Numbered from the stretch's first letter, positions 17,818 through 26,734 are shown. The stretch is 38,028 bases of DNA from JAVVEW01 sp032251045 (GCA_032251045.1 JAVVEW010000023.1:1-38028); one strand, 5' to 3'. The notes: a model not told the origin generated them from the letters alone. Made by a program: numbers and translations.

Positions 17818-17892
17818 TACAAATAATATACTCTAACCCTACTGTTCAGCCGGTGAGTCCATTCACCTTTTATCTGCTTAGGGAGAGTATTT

Positions 17893-20178
17893 ATGTTGCA
17901 TTGGAAACATAGCGCGGTCTGGCTACTGGGCGCCGCCGGGCTTATCCCCATTGTTCGTGCTGCTGAGCAACCGCCAACTGCACTCCTGGATACCGTCAAG
18001 GTTATCGGCGATGCCAATCAGGCACGGGGCCTTGCCGCATCGGCACACTATATCGATACTGATGCGATTCGCGACCAAACCTACAGCGACATCAACCGTA
18101 TTCTGCGCAAAGTACCCGGCGTCAATATCCGCGAAGAGGACGGTTTCGGGCTGTTTCCCAACATCAGCTTTCGCGGCGTGGACACCACGCGCAGTGCCAA
18201 GATTACGGTGATGGAAGATGGTATTTTAACCGCACCCGCCCCTTACTCCTCACCGGCAGCCTATTTTTCTCCGGCCGCCGGGCGCATGAGCGGTATTGAA
18301 GTGATGAAAGGCGGCAGCCAAATCAACTACGGCCCGCACATCACCGGCGGCGTGTTGAATTATCTATCGACCGCGATTCCGGAAACCGGAAAAGCCTATC
18401 TAAAAACCACCTACGGCAGCTATAACGGTGTGCAGTCGCATGGTTATGTTGGCAACACGGTGGAGACAGCACACGGACGCTTTGGCTATTTAGTGGAAGG
18501 TTTTTTCCGGCGTTCGGATGGCTTCAAAAGCATCGATGAAACCGCCGATTTTCGCAATGGCGATCAAACAGGTTTTCATCAAGTCGAACCCATGGTGCGC
18601 TTGTCCTGGGAGCCGAACACCAACCTTTATCAGCGTTTTGAGGTCAAGTTTGGTTATTCCAATATGGAAGCGGACGAAACCTATCTGGGCCTGAGTGAAG
18701 AAGATTTTCGGCGCGACCCATTCCGTCGCTACGCTGCTTCACGGTTCGATAACATTGAAACCGAGCATTTTCGCGGTTTTGCGCGCTATTTTGTTTCACC
18801 CACCGATGATCTGGATATCGTCACCACGGCGTATTACAGTGAATTTGCCCGCAACTGGAGCAAATTACAGGACATACGCGCCCGCTCCGGCGGCTTGGCG
18901 GGCAACCAGAACCTGTCGCAAGCGCTGGCTGGCGCGGCCTCGCGCGGCGGCTTTGCCGGTGACGGTCTGGCATGTCTTAAAGGGCAACTGGCCTGCGGCC
19001 TGAGAGTGCGTGACAACAACCGCGAATATTATTTAGGTGGCGTCGAAACCATGGCCACCTATCGGTTCGAGACCGGAGACGTGCGCCATACCCTGAATGG
19101 CGGCTTCCGTTACCACGAAGACGGAGAGCGCCGTTTTCAACAGCAGCTGACGCATTTTCAAAATGCGGATGGCGTTATTGTTGGCAATAATTTCGGCGCG
19201 CCAGATACTCTACCCGGCGGCCAGGACAACCGCAGGCAAGACACCCGCGCCTATGCTTTCTTTCTGAAAGACCGTATCGAGTTCGGAGCTTTAGGCTTTA
19301 CCCCGGGCATTCGTTACGAGCTTCTTCAGCAACGCAACCGCGATGTCCTCAGACCGACCCGAAATGGCAGCCAATCGCTGAATTTGTTTGCTGGCGGCGC
19401 CAGTGTCGATTACACATTCGATGACAGGTGGAAAGTCTTTGCCAGTGCTCACCGGGGATTTTCACCACCCGGCCCGCAAAACAGCGTGGTTAATGATCAA
19501 CGCGAGGAAACCAGCAATGCCTACGAACTGGGCGTGCGTTTTCAGCAAGGTGCTTTATCAGCGGAAGTGATCGGCTTTTACACCCAGTTCGAAAATTTGC
19601 TGGTGGTCGATAACATTGGCGGCACTGGCACCGGCGACAGCCAGAATTTTGGCGAAGTTGACTCACGCGGCGTTGAATTGGCGGTGAATTTCGATGCTGG
19701 CGATGCGTTTGGTTGGGGTTTCCAGAATCCTTATTTCGTGACTTTCACCTATACCGACACCGAGCAGCAAAATGATGCGTCATCGACCGATCCAGAGTCA
19801 ATTTTCAGCTTCGGCAAAAAAGGTAACCGTATCCCCTACATACCGGAATACGCACTCAGCTTCGGCACCGGCCTGCATTTCGACCGCTGGGGCATCGATG
19901 TGACCGGTAACTATGTTGGCGAAACCTTCACCAGCGCCAGCAATACTTCGTTGCAGCTCAATGGCAATGGTGAGCCGGATGCGCGCTTTGGCAAAACAGA
20001 CGACTTTATCATCGTTGATGTCGCCGCCTACGTGAACGTAGCCAAAGGCGTCAAGCTGATAGGCGGTGTGCAGAACGCCAACAACGAGCAATACCTGGCC
20101 TCACGCCAGCCGCACGGCCCACGTCCAGGGATGCCGATTTTCGCCTACGGCGGGTTTGAGCTGGATTTTGACATTTGA
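17893..20178 (+). CDS. TonB-dependent outer-membrane receptor, FecA-like
   Basis: A 761-residue receptor. The signal peptide (hydrophobic about 8-22, VRAAEQ) is followed by a TonB-box-like segment DTVKVIG, a plug domain (about 45-155; RKVPGVNIREEDGFG, NISFRGVD) and a 22-strand barrel region to the end. The plug resembles ferric-dicitrate (FecA) type receptors. There is no N-terminal signalling extension and no adjacent sigma/anti-sigma pair, so fec-type surface signalling is not expected. The GGGAGAG ribosome binding site and the upstream Fur-like box suggest iron-regulated uptake of a ferric chelate. The ligand itself is not determinable from sequence. Confidence 0.9.
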   Translation: MLHWKHSAVWLLGAAGLIPIVRAAEQPPTALLDTVKVIGDANQARGLAASAHYIDTDAIRDQTYSDINRILRKVPGVNIREEDGFGLFPNISFRGVDTTRSAKITVMEDGILTAPAPYSSPAAYFSPAAGRMSGIEVMKGGSQINYGPHITGGVLNYLSTAIPETGKAYLKTTYGSYNGVQSHGYVGNTVETAHGRFGYLVEGFFRRSDGFKSIDETADFRNGDQTGFHQVEPMVRLSWEPNTNLYQRFEVKFGYSNMEADETYLGLSEEDFRRDPFRRYAASRFDNIETEHFRGFARYFVSPTDDLDIVTTAYYSEFARNWSKLQDIRARSGGLAGNQNLSQALAGAASRGGFAGDGLACLKGQLACGLRVRDNNREYYLGGVETMATYRFETGDVRHTLNGGFRYHEDGERRFQQQLTHFQNADGVIVGNNFGAPDTLPGGQDNRRQDTRAYAFFLKDRIEFGALGFTPGIRYELLQQRNRDVLRPTRNGSQSLNLFAGGASVDYTFDDRWKVFASAHRGFSPPGPQNSVVNDQREETSNAYELGVRFQQGALSAEVIGFYTQFENLLVVDNIGGTGTGDSQNFGEVDSRGVELAVNFDAGDAFGWGFQNPYFVTFTYTDTEQQNDASSTDPESIFSFGKKGNRIPYIPEYALSFGTGLHFDRWGIDVTGNYVGETFTSASNTSLQLNGNGEPDARFGKTDDFIIVDVAAYVNVAKGVKLIGGVQNANNEQYLASRQPHGPRPGMPIFAYGGFELDFDI

Positions 20179-20211
20179 GCCAGGCTACCTTGCCCAGTTC
20201 TCTCAGCCTTG

Positions 20212-20237
20212 GCCAAACGCAACGCGTTTGGCTGAAT
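20212..20237 (+). terminator. Candidate terminator of the TonB receptor gene
   Basis: GCCAAACGC (20212-20220) and GCGTTTGGC (20224-20232) form a perfect 9-bp stem with a 3-base loop, followed by TGAATTTTG. The U-tract is short, so efficiency is uncertain. It lies 34 bases after the receptor stop. Confidence 0.55.
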
Positions 20238-20378
20238 TTTGACAAACAACGCTTAAAATACCGGACTGGAAGCCAGGTGTTCGCCACTTAAGTTAATGGC
20301 GCGCCTGGCAACGGCCAGGTTTAACCGCCCTTTGCACCTTGTAGCCGGCCATTTTCATCAACTCATCCACATACCGTC

Positions 20379-21038
20379 ATGGACAACTATCAACAGCGAT
20401 TTATCACCTTCGCCCTTAAGCATCAGGTGTTGCGTTTTGGCCAGTTTCAACTGAAATCCGGGCGTCAAAGCCCCTATTTTTTCAATACCGGCCTGTTCGA
20501 CCAAGGCTCGCAGCTGGCCAGTCTCGGACGCTTCTACGCCCAAGCCCTGGCCAACTGGCCCATCACCATCGATGCTTTGTATGGCCCCGCTTACAAAGGC
20601 ATTCCCCTGGTCAGCACCTTGGCCATTGCCTGTGCCGACCAGCACGGGCGCGACTATCCATTTGCCTTCAACCGCAAAGAAGCTAAAGATCATGGCGAAG
20701 GCGGCCATCTGGTTGGCGCGCCTCTGTCGGGTCAGGTGCTGATTGTCGATGATGTCATTACCGCCGGCACTTCGGTCAACGAATCGGTCGCCTTGATTAA
20801 AGCGGCCGGAGCCACACCCGCCGGCGTGTTAATCGCGCTAGACCGGCAGGAACGAGGACAAGGTGCCCTATCCGCCGTACAGGAAGTCGAACAAACACAT
20901 CAGATTCCAGTTCGTGCCATCATTACCTTGGCCGATATTATTGCCTATCTGGCCGAGCAGGCCGACCAACAACCGCTGCTGGAGACGCTTACAGCCTATC
21001 AAACGGCCATGGCGACGACATCTTTCAGTGAATCTTAA
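20379..21038 (+). CDS. pyrE: Orotate phosphoribosyltransferase
   Basis: Joins orotate to PRPP to give orotidine 5'-monophosphate in pyrimidine synthesis. The 219-residue protein has the PRPP-binding motif VLIVDDVITAGTS at residues 120-132 and the family's FNRKEAKDHGEGG loop (about 97-109), which contributes catalytic lysines. It is a single gene. A weak hairpin, CCTGGC/GCCAGG at 20304-20319 enclosed by GTTAA/TTAAC, lies in its leader. Confidence 0.96.
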   Translation: MDNYQQRFITFALKHQVLRFGQFQLKSGRQSPYFFNTGLFDQGSQLASLGRFYAQALANWPITIDALYGPAYKGIPLVSTLAIACADQHGRDYPFAFNRKEAKDHGEGGHLVGAPLSGQVLIVDDVITAGTSVNESVALIKAAGATPAGVLIALDRQERGQGALSAVQEVEQTHQIPVRAIITLADIIAYLAEQADQQPLLETLTAYQTAMATTSFSES

Positions 21039-21046
21039 CCGCGTAG

Positions 21047-21072
21047 CCCGGATGGGCGTAGCGCAATCCGGG
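21047..21072 (+). repeat. REP-like palindromic element after pyrE
   Basis: CCCGGAT (21047-21053) and ATCCGGG (21066-21072) form a 7-bp stem inside the sequence GTAGCCCGGATGGGCGTAGC, the widespread REP/BIME-like intergenic repeat style of gammaproteobacteria. It sits just after the pyrE stop and may also protect the mRNA 3' end. Confidence 0.65.
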
Positions 21073-21234
21073 ACTGGCTTAAGCCACGCTGCAAAAATCC
21101 CCCTCCGCCAAACAGGGAGGCCGGCAGAAAGGTATAAAAGCGCCACCTGATAGCAACCGTCGATCAGCCAGGCCATCACGCCTAAACAGTGACATGACAC
21201 CTGGCGAGAATGCTCGGCAAGCATCTGGGCCTGA

Positions 21235-21262
21235 TTGACATTGTTAACCGGTAAATTACAAT
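21235..21262 (+). promoter_or_regulatory. Sigma70 promoter of mcl-mtkA-mtkB
   Basis: TTGACA (21235-21240) is a perfect -35 box, followed after 16 bases by TACAAT (21257-21262), a 5/6 -10 box. Transcription would start near 21269, giving a leader of about 60 bases before the mcl ATG. Confidence 0.65.
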
Positions 21263-21328
21263 AGCTTGATTTGCTCAGGCTTTGTATAGCAAATCCTGAC
21301 TTCTCAGACCCCACTAAAAAACCCCCCC

Positions 21329-22282
21329 ATGAGTCATACATTATTTGAACCGGCGCGGCCCCGCGTACAGCGCTGTGAACTGGCCGTTCCCGGCTCCAAT
21401 CCGGGTATGTTTGAAAAAGCCTTGACCAGCGGTGTCGATGTCGTCTTCCTCGACCTTGAAGACGCAGTCGCCCCTGACGACAAGCTTCAGGCGCGTAACA
21501 ACATCATTGAGGCGATCAACGATCTGGACTGGCGCGGCCACGGCATTACCTTGTCAGTACGCATCAACGGCCTGGATACCGAATACATGGTGCGTGACGT
21601 GGTCGATCTGGTCGAACAGGCCGGCGCGAAAATTGATACCTTACTGATTCCCAAAGTGGGTGTTTACGCCGATGTGTACATGGTTGAAGCCATGGTCAGT
21701 CAACTGGAAAAACAGCAAAAGCTGAGCCACAAAATCGGCCTGGAAGCGTTGATCGAAACCGCCTTGGGCATGGCCAATGTCGAAAGCATCGCTGAACACG
21801 GCGCGCGCGGGCGGCTGGAAGCCTTGCATTTCGGCGTGGCTGATTATGCCGCCAGCAACCGGGCGCGCACGGTCAACATCGGCGGCCTCAATCCCGATTA
21901 TCCGGGCGACCAATGGCACGCCGCCTTGAGCCGGATGATCGTCGCCTGCCGGGCTTATGGCCTGAGAGCCATCGACGGCCCTTTCGGCGACATCAAAGAC
22001 CCGGATGGTTATATCCTGGCCGCCAAACGCGCGGCGGCGTTGGGCTGTGAAGGCAAATGGGCGATTCACCCCAGCCAGATCGAGCTGGCCAACAAGGTGT
22101 TCACCCCGCCCGAGTCGGAAGTCAACAAAGCCAAACGCATTCTCGAAGCCTTGCAGGAGGCCGCCGCCCAAGGCAAGGGCGCGGCGGCTTTGGATGGCCG
22201 ACTGATTGATGCCGCCTCGGAACGCATGGCCAACAATATCGTGGCGCAGGCCGAAGCCATCGCCAACAAGACCCAATCTTGA
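21329..22282 (+). CDS. mcl: Malyl-CoA lyase
   Basis: Splits (S)-malyl-CoA into acetyl-CoA and glyoxylate, the step that closes the serine cycle. A 317-residue HpcH/HpaI (citrate lyase beta-like) protein: the start RVQRCELAVPGSNPGMFEKAL, the Mg-binding FLDLEDAVAPDDK near residue 45 with its acidic residues, VRINGLDT, and the ALHFGVADYAASN segment are typical of malyl-CoA lyases. The following mtkA and mtkB make its substrate, which settles the assignment. The ATG is preceded by the homopolymers A6 and C7 and no Shine-Dalgarno sequence. Confidence 0.93.
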   Translation: MSHTLFEPARPRVQRCELAVPGSNPGMFEKALTSGVDVVFLDLEDAVAPDDKLQARNNIIEAINDLDWRGHGITLSVRINGLDTEYMVRDVVDLVEQAGAKIDTLLIPKVGVYADVYMVEAMVSQLEKQQKLSHKIGLEALIETALGMANVESIAEHGARGRLEALHFGVADYAASNRARTVNIGGLNPDYPGDQWHAALSRMIVACRAYGLRAIDGPFGDIKDPDGYILAAKRAAALGCEGKWAIHPSQIELANKVFTPPESEVNKAKRILEALQEAAAQGKGAAALDGRLIDAASERMANNIVAQAEAIANKTQS

Positions 22283-22318
22283 CCCCCTATTTTGATAACT
22301 GGAACCTGAGGATTACGA

Positions 22319-23500
22319 GTGGATATCCACGAATATCAAGCGAAACAGATTTTAAGTGAATTCGGCGTCAAAATCGCCGAAGGCGGACTGGCTTACAGCC
22401 CTGAAGAGGCCGTGCAACGCGCCCGCGAAATCGGCGGGCACATCTGGGCGGTCAAAGCGCAAATTCATTCCGGCGCACGCGGCAAGGCTGGTGGCATCAA
22501 GTTATGTAAAACTCAAGACGACGTCGCTGAAGCCGCGGAAAGCCTGCTCGGCAAGAAACTGATTACCCAGCAAACCGGCCCTGCCGGCAAACGCTGCTTT
22601 CGCCTGTACATCGAAGCCGGCACCGACATTGCCCAAGAGCTTTATTTAAGTTTTCTGGTTGACCGCGCCCAGGAGCGCATTGTCATGATCGGTTCCGCCG
22701 AAGGCGGCATGGACATCGAAGAACTGGCGCAAAGCAAGCCTTCCGCTATCACCCGCATTTATATCGAACCGGCGGTGGGTTTGCTCGATTACCAGGCCCG
22801 GCAAATGGCCTTTGCCCTGGGCATTCCCAATGACGCTCTCAGCCATGCGATCAAAACCATCAAAGCCTGTTACCGGGCCTTGCGTAATACTGACGCCAAT
22901 CTGCTTGAAATCAATCCATTGGTACTCACCCAAAGCGGTGATCTGTTAGCCCTGGACGCGAAAATGGGCTTTGACGAAAACGCTCTGTTCCGGCAAAACC
23001 GCATTGCCGAACTGCGCGACAAAACCCAGGAAGCGCCACGGGAAACCGCCGCCGCCGACCGGGGCTTGAGTTATGTCGGCCTGGACGGCGACATCGGCTG
23101 CATGATCAATGGCGCGGGGCTGGCCATGGCCACCATGGACATGATCAAACTGGCCGGCGGCGAACCCGCCAATTTCCTGGACATCGGTGGCGGCGCTTCG
23201 CCGGAGCGGGTGGAAAAAGCCTTCCGACTGGTGCTGGCTGACGATAATGTCAAAGCCATGCTGGTCAATATTTTCGCCGGCATCAACCGCTGTGACTGGG
23301 TCGCCGAAGGCGTGGTGCAGGCGGTGCGTAAAATCGACCTGAAATTACCCTTAGTGGTGCGCTTGTCCGGCACCAATGTCGAACAAGGACAAAAAATCAT
23401 CCGGGACAGCGGCCTGCCGATCATTACCGCCGAAACGCTGGCGGAAGCGGCGGAAAAAGCCGTGGCAGCGCGTAATGCCTCACTTGAGAATGCGGCATAA
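22319..23500 (+). CDS. mtkA: Malate-CoA ligase (malate thiokinase) beta subunit
   Basis: With MtkB it forms malyl-CoA from malate, CoA and ATP. The 393-residue protein is homologous to succinyl-CoA synthetase beta: ATP-grasp region from MDIHEYQAKQIL through LEINPLVLT (about residue 200), then the CoA-ligase flavodoxin-like domain with FLDIGGGASPERV and NIFAGINRCD. It starts with GTG, preceded by GAGG. Malate rather than succinate use is inferred from the flanking malyl-CoA lyase, since the families are very similar. The gap to mcl is 36 bp and to mtkB 9 bp, indicating an operon. Confidence 0.92.
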   Translation: MDIHEYQAKQILSEFGVKIAEGGLAYSPEEAVQRAREIGGHIWAVKAQIHSGARGKAGGIKLCKTQDDVAEAAESLLGKKLITQQTGPAGKRCFRLYIEAGTDIAQELYLSFLVDRAQERIVMIGSAEGGMDIEELAQSKPSAITRIYIEPAVGLLDYQARQMAFALGIPNDALSHAIKTIKACYRALRNTDANLLEINPLVLTQSGDLLALDAKMGFDENALFRQNRIAELRDKTQEAPRETAAADRGLSYVGLDGDIGCMINGAGLAMATMDMIKLAGGEPANFLDIGGGASPERVEKAFRLVLADDNVKAMLVNIFAGINRCDWVAEGVVQAVRKIDLKLPLVVRLSGTNVEQGQKIIRDSGLPIITAETLAEAAEKAVAARNASLENAA

Positions 23501-23509
23501 GGAGACTCA

Positions 23510-24397
23510 ATGGCCATTTTAATCGATCAAACCACCCGCATTCTGGTGCAAGGCTTCACCGGCAAAATCGGCAGTTTTCACGCCCAGGACATGCTCAATT
23601 ACGGCGCCAACGTGGTCGGCGGCGTCACTCCCGGCAAAGGCGGCCAGACCCACCTGGGCCTTCCGGTGTTCAACACCATGGCCGAAGCGGTGGCGGCAAC
23701 CGGCGCTGACGCCAGTATTGTATTCGTGCCACCGGCGTTCGCCGCCGACTCGATCATGGAAGCTGCTGACGCCGGTATCCGCTACTGCGTGGCGATCACC
23801 GACGGCATTCCCACCCAGGATATGATGCAGGTGAAAAATTTTCTGCGCCGGCTGCCTGAAAGCCAACGCATGCGCCTCACCGGCCCTAATTGCGCCGGCA
23901 CCATCAGCCCCGAAAAATCGATGCTCGGCATCATGCCCGGCCATATTTATCTGCCCGGTCGAGTCGGCATCGTTGGCCGTTCCGGCACCTTGGGCTATGA
24001 AGCCGCCGACCAGCTCAAGCGTTTGGGTTTAGGCATATCAACGTCAGTCGGCATTGGCGGCGATCCGATCAACGGCAGCTCGCACCGGGATATTTTTGAA
24101 CTTTTTGAACAAGACGACGAAACCGATGTCGTGCTGATGATCGGCGAAATCGGCGGCCCCCAAGAAGTTGAAGCCGGCCTGTTCGCCAAAGAAAACATGA
24201 AAAAACCGGTGATCGCCTATATCGCAGGGCTCACCGCGCCGCAGGGTCGGCGCATGGGTCATGCCGGTGCGATTGTCTCGGCCAGTGGCGAAAGCGCGGC
24301 GGAAAAGGTCACAATCCTCAAAGACTATGGCGTGACCATCGCACCCACGCCCTCGGCGATGGGCGAAACCGTGGCCAAGGTGCTGAACGCGCTTTAA
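23510..24397 (+). CDS. mtkB: Malate-CoA ligase (malate thiokinase) alpha subunit
   Basis: A 295-residue homologue of succinyl-CoA synthetase alpha. The CoA-binding domain begins VQGFTGKIGSFHAQDML and VGGVTPGKGG; the ligase domain contains GRSGTLGYEA, GIGGDPINGS and the phosphohistidine motif GHAGAI. The ribosome binding site AAGGAGAC is good. It completes the mcl-mtkA-mtkB set, which supplies acetyl-CoA and glyoxylate in the serine cycle. Other serine-cycle genes (sga, hpr, glyA, ppc) are not in the window. Confidence 0.92.
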   Translation: MAILIDQTTRILVQGFTGKIGSFHAQDMLNYGANVVGGVTPGKGGQTHLGLPVFNTMAEAVAATGADASIVFVPPAFAADSIMEAADAGIRYCVAITDGIPTQDMMQVKNFLRRLPESQRMRLTGPNCAGTISPEKSMLGIMPGHIYLPGRVGIVGRSGTLGYEAADQLKRLGLGISTSVGIGGDPINGSSHRDIFELFEQDDETDVVLMIGEIGGPQEVEAGLFAKENMKKPVIAYIAGLTAPQGRRMGHAGAIVSASGESAAEKVTILKDYGVTIAPTPSAMGETVAKVLNAL

Positions 24398-24500
24398 TTT
24401 TGCGCGATACCCGACGGCACCATCCGCAAAACCTGAAAGGGCGCGGTTCGTAAATTACCGAACCCTTGCAACTCTAACAATAGCAACACGGTAAATGTAG

Positions 24501-24526
24501 GCCGGATAAGCGTTAGCGCATCCGGC
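24501..24526 (+). repeat. REP-like hairpin, first of a tandem pair
   Basis: GCCGGAT (24501-24507) pairs with ATCCGGC (24520-24526); the preceding GTAGG and the GATAAGCG interior are the common REP form. It stands 0.1 kb after mtkB in the 268-bp gap 24398-24665, which otherwise contains no gene. Confidence 0.65.
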
Positions 24527-24561
24527 AAAACCTGATTAGGTTTGTACGCAGCGATACGTTA

Positions 24562-24588
24562 GGTGGATGCGCTTAAAGCTTATCCACC
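24562..24588 (+). repeat. REP-like hairpin, second of a tandem pair
   Basis: GGTGGAT (24562-24568) pairs with ATCCACC (24582-24588), with further GCTT/AAGC pairing inside. Together with the hairpin at 24501 the pair resembles a BIME-type unit, beginning GTAGG and ending CCCTAC. Confidence 0.6.
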
Positions 24589-24665
24589 CTACCCAATTTT
24601 CATCGCACCCATACCCAGCTTGACCGGCATCAACACAGCGACAGCAATCGATAAGGAGGCAACTC

Positions 24666-25403
24666 ATGTCCGAAGCTCCCCATCCCGACCAAACCATGTT
24701 CGAAGGCGTAATTGGCCAGGAATATGCCATGCTGTCGAAAATCTGCCCGCAGGCGCCAATCATGAGCCAATGTGCGGCCGATGCGGCTAAAGCTTATCGC
24801 GACCGACAAAACCGCCCCATCAACATTTATGAACTCGGTGGCGGCACCGGCATCACTACCCTGGCACTGCTTTTAGCCTGCCCTGATAGCACAATTGAAT
24901 CGGTAGAAATCGCCGCAACCATGCAAAACCAGGCCCGGGAAAGCCTTAAAAACTGGCTGAATGAAGGCCGTTTGCAACTGGTGCTGAACGATGCCTTGAG
25001 CGCCCTGCAAACCTTGCCCGATGCCAGCTTTGATGTCATCGCATCCGCCTATACCTTGCATAATTTCGAACACGCTTATCGCGATCAAGTGATGGCGGAA
25101 ATCTTCCGGGTGTTAAAGCCAGGCGGCTTGTTCGTCAACGGCGACCGTTACGGCTTAGACGACATCAACGCCCACACCGAAAGCATTCAGCTGGAAGTGA
25201 GGCGTTATTTCGAGGTTCTGACCGAGATGAACCGGCTGGATTTACTGGAACAATGGATTGTGCATTTATTCAGCGACGAATCGGAAAACCACGTTATGCG
25301 CACTCACATCTCGCTGGATTTGCTCAAGTTTTTAGGCTTTACCGACATTCAGCTAAGCCACCGCCAGCAGGTCAATGCCTTGGTGACGGCGCTTAAGCCC
25401 TAG
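24666..25403 (+). CDS. Class I SAM-dependent methyltransferase
   Basis: A 245-residue methyltransferase with the Rossmann motifs: YELGGGTGITTLAL (motif I, about residues 56-70), an acidic residue at the next strand (SVEIA), FDVIASAYTLHNF and the post-motif LKPGGLFVNGDRY. The substrate is not evident; small-molecule or cofactor methylation is the usual role of this general group. A strong AAGGAGG stands before the ATG. It follows the serine-cycle genes but REP hairpins separate it from mtkB, so co-transcription is doubtful. Confidence 0.85.
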   Translation: MSEAPHPDQTMFEGVIGQEYAMLSKICPQAPIMSQCAADAAKAYRDRQNRPINIYELGGGTGITTLALLLACPDSTIESVEIAATMQNQARESLKNWLNEGRLQLVLNDALSALQTLPDASFDVIASAYTLHNFEHAYRDQVMAEIFRVLKPGGLFVNGDRYGLDDINAHTESIQLEVRRYFEVLTEMNRLDLLEQWIVHLFSDESENHVMRTHISLDLLKFLGFTDIQLSHRQQVNALVTALKP

Positions 25404-25416
25404 CTCCCACACCTCA

Positions 25417-25477
25417 CCAGCCATTCTCAATTTAGAGTCTAAAGCACAGTGCAAATGCTCAAACTGAGAATGGCTGG
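25417..25477 (-). repeat. Copy 2 of the dispersed repeat, with perfect inverted termini
   Basis: CCAGCCATTCTCA (25417-25429) and TGAGAATGGCTGG (25465-25477) are perfect 13-bp inverted repeats. The 35-bp interior contains TTTAG-AGT-CTAAA and GCACAGTGC mini-palindromes and the stretch shared with 17637-17668. It starts 14 bp after the methyltransferase stop and could act as its terminator-like structure, though no U-tract follows. Confidence 0.75.
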
Positions 25478-25530
25478 AAAAACCAATCAAAATAGCATTT
25501 CAAATAATTTCAGGTTAAAATAGGCCGCTT

Positions 25531-25617
25531 GCCTGGGTGGCGAAATAGGTAGACGCAAGGGACTTAAAATCCCTCGGTGGTAACACCGTGCCGGTTCGAT
25601 TCCGGCCCCAGGCACCA
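25531..25617 (+). tRNA. tRNA-Leu (anticodon UAA)
   Basis: An 87-base tRNA with encoded CCA. The acceptor stem GCCTGGG pairs with CCCAGGC; the anticodon arm AGGGA-CTTAAAA-TCCCT holds TAA at 25565-25567; the long variable arm (CGGTGG...CACCG) is that of a class II leucine tRNA; the T arm has GGTTCGATTCC. The 3' end is not repeated downstream in the following 0.3 kb, so no integrated island is evident. The 294-bp gap from 25618 to pilE holds no gene that I can support. Confidence 0.97.
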
Positions 25618-25911
25618 ATTAAATCAAAGGCTTAGAAAATTTACCTTAAAAAGTCGGGTTGCCTTTGCCGCCATGCAACACTCATGGCGAAGTTGAAAAA
25701 CACCCCCTCCAAAAAGCAGTCATGACTTTGGCAGAGTACAAAACACCCTCACTCCAACTGACAATAATAAAATCAAGCGCTGTTAAAGCCTTTTTTATTA
25801 TTTAGCCAGGTAGCAATGTGCCTCGCGGCGTCGGCATATCCTGTCAATGACAGCCCAGGCGACTGCAAACTTAAAATGGCTGCCTTAAATCTGGCTAATC
25901 TGAATCGATCA

Positions 25912-26358
25912 TTACCAACACGTTGCCACGGTTTGACCACCGCTGTTGTTCAATAACGATTTAACGCCATCCTGATTGACCTGAAAATCACCACAGCGGT
26001 CGCTGGCCTGAGCGCCACCAGCTTTGCGCGTTGCGCGTAGCGTATAACTGTTGGCATCTGCTGCAACAATGGACAAGGTGTAATGCCCATCAGGGGAATC
26101 GCCGCCGTGTTTGACGGTAAATGTACCGGTAGTTGAACACGCTGAGTTGGTACCGATTGCACCCGCATATCTAGGACAACTGGCACGAAATTTTGCCTGT
26201 GCCATTTGCAGGCTTAATAAGCCCGCCTTGGCATCCGAACGCCGACTTTTGCGCACACTGTCCTGATAGGATGGATAGGCAATACTAGCGACAATGCCGA
26301 TAATGGCAACCGCAATCATCAACTCAATCAATGTAAATCCGGCTTGTTTTTGCTTCAT
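25912..26358 (-). CDS. pilE: Type IV pilin PilE-like minor or major pilin
   Basis: A 148-residue type IV pilin. The short basic leader MKQKQAG is cut before FTLIELMIAVAIIGIVASIAYP, with the conserved Glu at mature position 5 and the hydrophobic helix. The body has two cysteine pairs, including one near the end (GGQTVATCW) compatible with the D-region loop. The start at 26358 is fixed by TAGGAGGG 7 bases before the ATG; a longer reading to 26397 has no leader logic. It is divergent from the fimT-pilWXV genes. Minor PilE as in the fimT cluster of P. aeruginosa is likely; it could also be a major subunit. Confidence 0.88.
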   Translation of the reverse strand: MKQKQAGFTLIELMIAVAIIGIVASIAYPSYQDSVRKSRRSDAKAGLLSLQMAQAKFRASCPRYAGAIGTNSACSTTGTFTVKHGGDSPDGHYTLSIVAADANSYTLRATRKAGGAQASDRCGDFQVNQDGVKSLLNNSGGQTVATCW

Positions 26359-26734
26359 AAACCCTCCTAATAAAGTTTTTTGACCTGTCGCCGCCACCGT
26401 TAATCATAGACGTTTTTCGGCCGCAAGATGCGTGCGCCGGCGCGGCGATGTTTGATGGAACAAGGGGCATAGCCTTAATATCACTGGCTGGCAAGACAGC
26501 TTTGTCCACGGCAACCAGTTTCTGTATCTTATGGAAAACCTATTTCGCCAACCAATTAACAGCATTTTGGCACAAACTACTATAATCTAATGTCATAGCT
26601 TTACCCTATATTTTCAGGGGGAATGGCTATAACACCCGCATCATGGCCTGTGCCAGACGTTACTTTCATGGCGTCTGAGCGCCCCTTCAGGCTGGAATTG
26701 CGTTTGCACTCGCCACAGGCCTTTCAGGTGCCGT

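Noticed and set aside
20292..20325. Hairpin in the pyrE leader as an attenuator.
   Set aside because: The CCTGGC/GCCAGG stem is short and no U-tract or leader peptide with pyrimidine-sensitive logic is seen.
25531..25911. tRNA-Leu as a possible island integration site.
   Set aside because: The tRNA 3' end is not repeated downstream within the window, and no integrase or phage gene is present.
26567..26586. TTGGCAC near 26567-26573 as a sigma54 (-24/-12) promoter for the minor pilins.
   Set aside because: The required GC at -12 (GG-N10-GC) is missing; TATAAT follows instead, so only a weak -10 candidate is kept.
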